Shown here piece after piece: positions 5,665-7,024 of a stretch of DNA of 7,024 nt (positions are counted from its first letter, which is position 1; every line of letters begins with the position of its first letter). The notes under the pieces are model-generated. The model was not told the DNA's origin and searched no databases. It worked only from the letters and a program-made list of their open reading frames with translations. This stretch comes from Chloroflexota bacterium (GTDB lineage: Bacteria > Chloroflexota > Anaerolineae > Caldilineales > Caldilineaceae), in the NCBI GenBank assembly GCA_003577005.1, contig QEUW01000387.1:1-7024 (forward strand), read 5' to 3'. The position numbers and the translations under genes are program-made.

Positions 5665-6948
5665 ATGCGCACAAATGGTTCCGACAGGATCGATGATAAG
5701 CTTGCCATCGAGGGGGGCACACCGGTGATCGACCGGCCGCTCAACCGCTACAAAGGCGCCGCCGCCATCGGTGAAGAAGAGAAGCAGGCTGTGCTGGAGG
5801 TGCTGGAGAGCCAGTCGCTCTTCCGTTACTACGGGCCCAATCTGTTGTCAAAGGTCGCTACTTTTGAGCAGAATTTTGCCCGCTTTACCGGCGCACAACA
5901 TGCTGTGGCCGCCGCCAATGGCACCGCTGCTCTAAGGCTGGGTCTGGCTGCATTGGGTGTCGGCCCCGGCGATGAGGTCATCGTGCCTGCCGTGACCTTT
6001 ATCGCCTCGGTGGGCGCAATTGTCGCCAGCCGGGCGCGGCCCGTCTTTGCCGAAGTGGACGAATCGCTACAACTCGACCCGGCGGACCTGCCCAACCGCC
6101 TCAGCCCGCGCACCAAGGCGATCATGCCGGTTCACCTGGGCGGCGTGGCTGTGGAGATGGATGGGGTGCTCGACTTCGCCCGCCGGCACGATCTCAAGGT
6201 GATCGAGGATACGGCGCAATCGTGCGGCAGCGTCTACAAAGGCAAACAGTTGGGGACGTGGGGCGATGTGGGCTGTTTCAGCTTTCAACTGGAGAAGAAT
6301 ATCACCAGCGGCGAGGGCGGCATTCTGGTCACCGACGACCCCGAACTCTTTCGCCGGGCGGTCATCTATTCGGACCAGGGCGGCCAGTTCTGGACCTCGC
6401 ACGCCGGCGTGCGCGACACGGTGGGCGGCCAGCCTATCATCGGCGAGAATCTGCGTATGAATGAGATCGCCGGCGCCATCCTCGATTGCCAGCTTGCCAA
6501 ACTCGATGAGATCCTCAACCGCATCGAGCGCAACACGAGCATCGTGCGCACCGCAGTGGGCGAGATCGAGGGGATTCAACTGCGACCTTACAATCCAGCT
6601 CGCGACCGCCACGCGCTGGGTGTGGTCTTTTATCTGCCAACCCCAGAAAAGGCCGACCAGATTGGCGCAGCGCTGCGCGCCGAAGGCGTGCCGGCCGGCC
6701 AGGTCTACGGCGGCCAGCCGGTCTACGCGGCACCGCAGATCCTCAACCAGTGGACGATCACCCGTGGCTGCCCGTTCGACTGCCCCAGCTACTTCCCCGA
6801 ACCGATCCGCTACCAGATGGGCATGTGCCCGCGCAGCGAGGATCTGCTCGCCCGCGGGGTGAGCATCAGCATCGGCCCCTTCTACGAGGAGGAAGACCTG
6901 GACGACATCATCACCGCGGTGCAGAAGGTGGCGCATTATCTGCTATAG
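5665..6948 (+). CDS. DegT/DnrJ/EryC1/StrS-family PLP-dependent aminotransferase
   Basis: This 427-residue cytoplasmic enzyme of the sugar/cyclitol aminotransferase family would transfer an amino group, normally from glutamate or glutamine, to a keto-sugar or keto-cyclitol. It opens with LAIEGGTPVI (13-22), the style of leader I associate with StsC/BtrR-like members acting on scyllo-inosose-type ketones. AAANGTAALRLGL (82-94) binds the PLP phosphate, PGDEVIVPAVTFIAS (101-115) follows, EDTAQSCGSVYKGK (181-194) contains Asp182, which pairs with the pyridine nitrogen, and SFQLEKNITSGEGG (206-219) carries the Schiff-base Lys211. ENLRMNEIAGAI (261-272) is the conserved segment after it. The C-terminal part has three cysteines in RGCPFDCPSY (367-376) and GMCPRSEDLL (386-395). 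Length is a little above the usual 370-400 residues. It lies 211 bp after the glycosyltransferase, separated by a repeat and a dyad, so it may have its own promoter. Together with the oxidoreductase upstream it could make an amino sugar; the substrate is not decidable from sequence. Confidence 0.92.
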   Translation: MRTNGSDRIDDKLAIEGGTPVIDRPLNRYKGAAAIGEEEKQAVLEVLESQSLFRYYGPNLLSKVATFEQNFARFTGAQHAVAAANGTAALRLGLAALGVGPGDEVIVPAVTFIASVGAIVASRARPVFAEVDESLQLDPADLPNRLSPRTKAIMPVHLGGVAVEMDGVLDFARRHDLKVIEDTAQSCGSVYKGKQLGTWGDVGCFSFQLEKNITSGEGGILVTDDPELFRRAVIYSDQGGQFWTSHAGVRDTVGGQPIIGENLRMNEIAGAILDCQLAKLDEILNRIERNTSIVRTAVGEIEGIQLRPYNPARDRHALGVVFYLPTPEKADQIGAALRAEGVPAGQVYGGQPVYAAPQILNQWTITRGCPFDCPSYFPEPIRYQMGMCPRSEDLLARGVSISIGPFYEEEDLDDIITAVQKVAHYLL

Positions 6949-7013
6949 TTTGCATGACCAGCGCTTTGCCGGCCCTTTCCCAGAATGCTTATCGAGGTGG
7001 GGGACTGCCAGGG

Positions 7014-7024
7014 GTGCGACGCAC
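7014..7024. repeat. Third copy of the GTGCGACGCAC repeat core, cut by the window end
   Basis: The last 11 bases are identical to the core of both palindrome arms at 2392-2458, and the purine-rich bases before it (GGG) resemble the GAG that precedes the core in those arms. The copy lies 66 bases after the aminotransferase stop. The sequence ends before the GGGCCAGAA continuation can be tested. The remaining bases from 6949 to 7013 show no clear terminator. Confidence 0.55.

Noticed and set aside
5169..5696. 140-codon minus-strand and 79- and 102-codon plus-strand frames
   Set aside because: Their peptides contain the low-complexity strings produced by the CACAGAG/CTCTGTG repeat, a known source of false gene calls.
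6067..6936. 289-codon minus-strand frame
   Set aside because: It is antisense to the aminotransferase gene and has no recognisable domain.

Overview
The window is GC-rich bacterial DNA with six recognisable components: two tightly coupled minus-strand genes on the left, three plus-strand genes on the right, and several non-coding inverted repeats in the gaps. No rRNA, tRNA, CRISPR array, transposase or phage gene was seen. The protein families, the high GC content and the dispersed palindromic repeats fit an environmental, possibly filamentous Chloroflexota-type bacterium (Anaerolineae/Caldilineae). That placement is an impression from recalled protein flavour, not a test.

Left arm (about 1-2332, minus strand). 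A good sigma70-like promoter (TTGTCT-N17-TATACT) faces left and drives a two-domain GNAT-fold acetyltransferase. Only 4 bp after its stop comes a glycerol-3-phosphate dehydrogenase of the GlpA type (FAD flavoprotein), which runs off the left edge of the window. The pair is almost certainly co-transcribed. The dehydrogenase would feed electrons from glycerol 3-phosphate to the quinone pool. The acetyltransferase's substrate is unknown.

Divergent intergenic region (2236-2621, 386 bp). This holds the leftward promoter, a nested inverted repeat with perfect 22-bp arms whose core GTGCGACGCAC reappears at the extreme right end of the window, an 11-bp direct repeat flanking the palindrome (one copy overlapping the leftward promoter), and a weak rightward promoter.

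Right arm (2622-6948, plus strand). A Gfo/Idh/MocA-family NAD(P)-dependent oxidoreductase is followed by a multi-pass GT39/PMT-like glycosyltransferase of the GT-C fold, then by a PLP-dependent DegT/DnrJ/EryC1/StrS aminotransferase. Dehydrogenase plus DegT aminotransferase is a common pairing for making an amino sugar or aminocyclitol (oxidise a hydroxyl to a ketone, then transaminate), and the membrane GT could use lipid-linked sugar. However, the genes are separated by gaps of 213 and 211 bp containing hairpins, a possible terminator, a possible promoter and a 112-bp repeat, so they may be independent units. A joint pathway is only a hypothesis.

No clearly new multi-gene system is visible. 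The points most worth a second look are the repeat families, the 23-bp dyad upstream of the aminotransferase, the EKE variant of the oxidoreductase EKP motif, and the GNAT-GlpA coupling.
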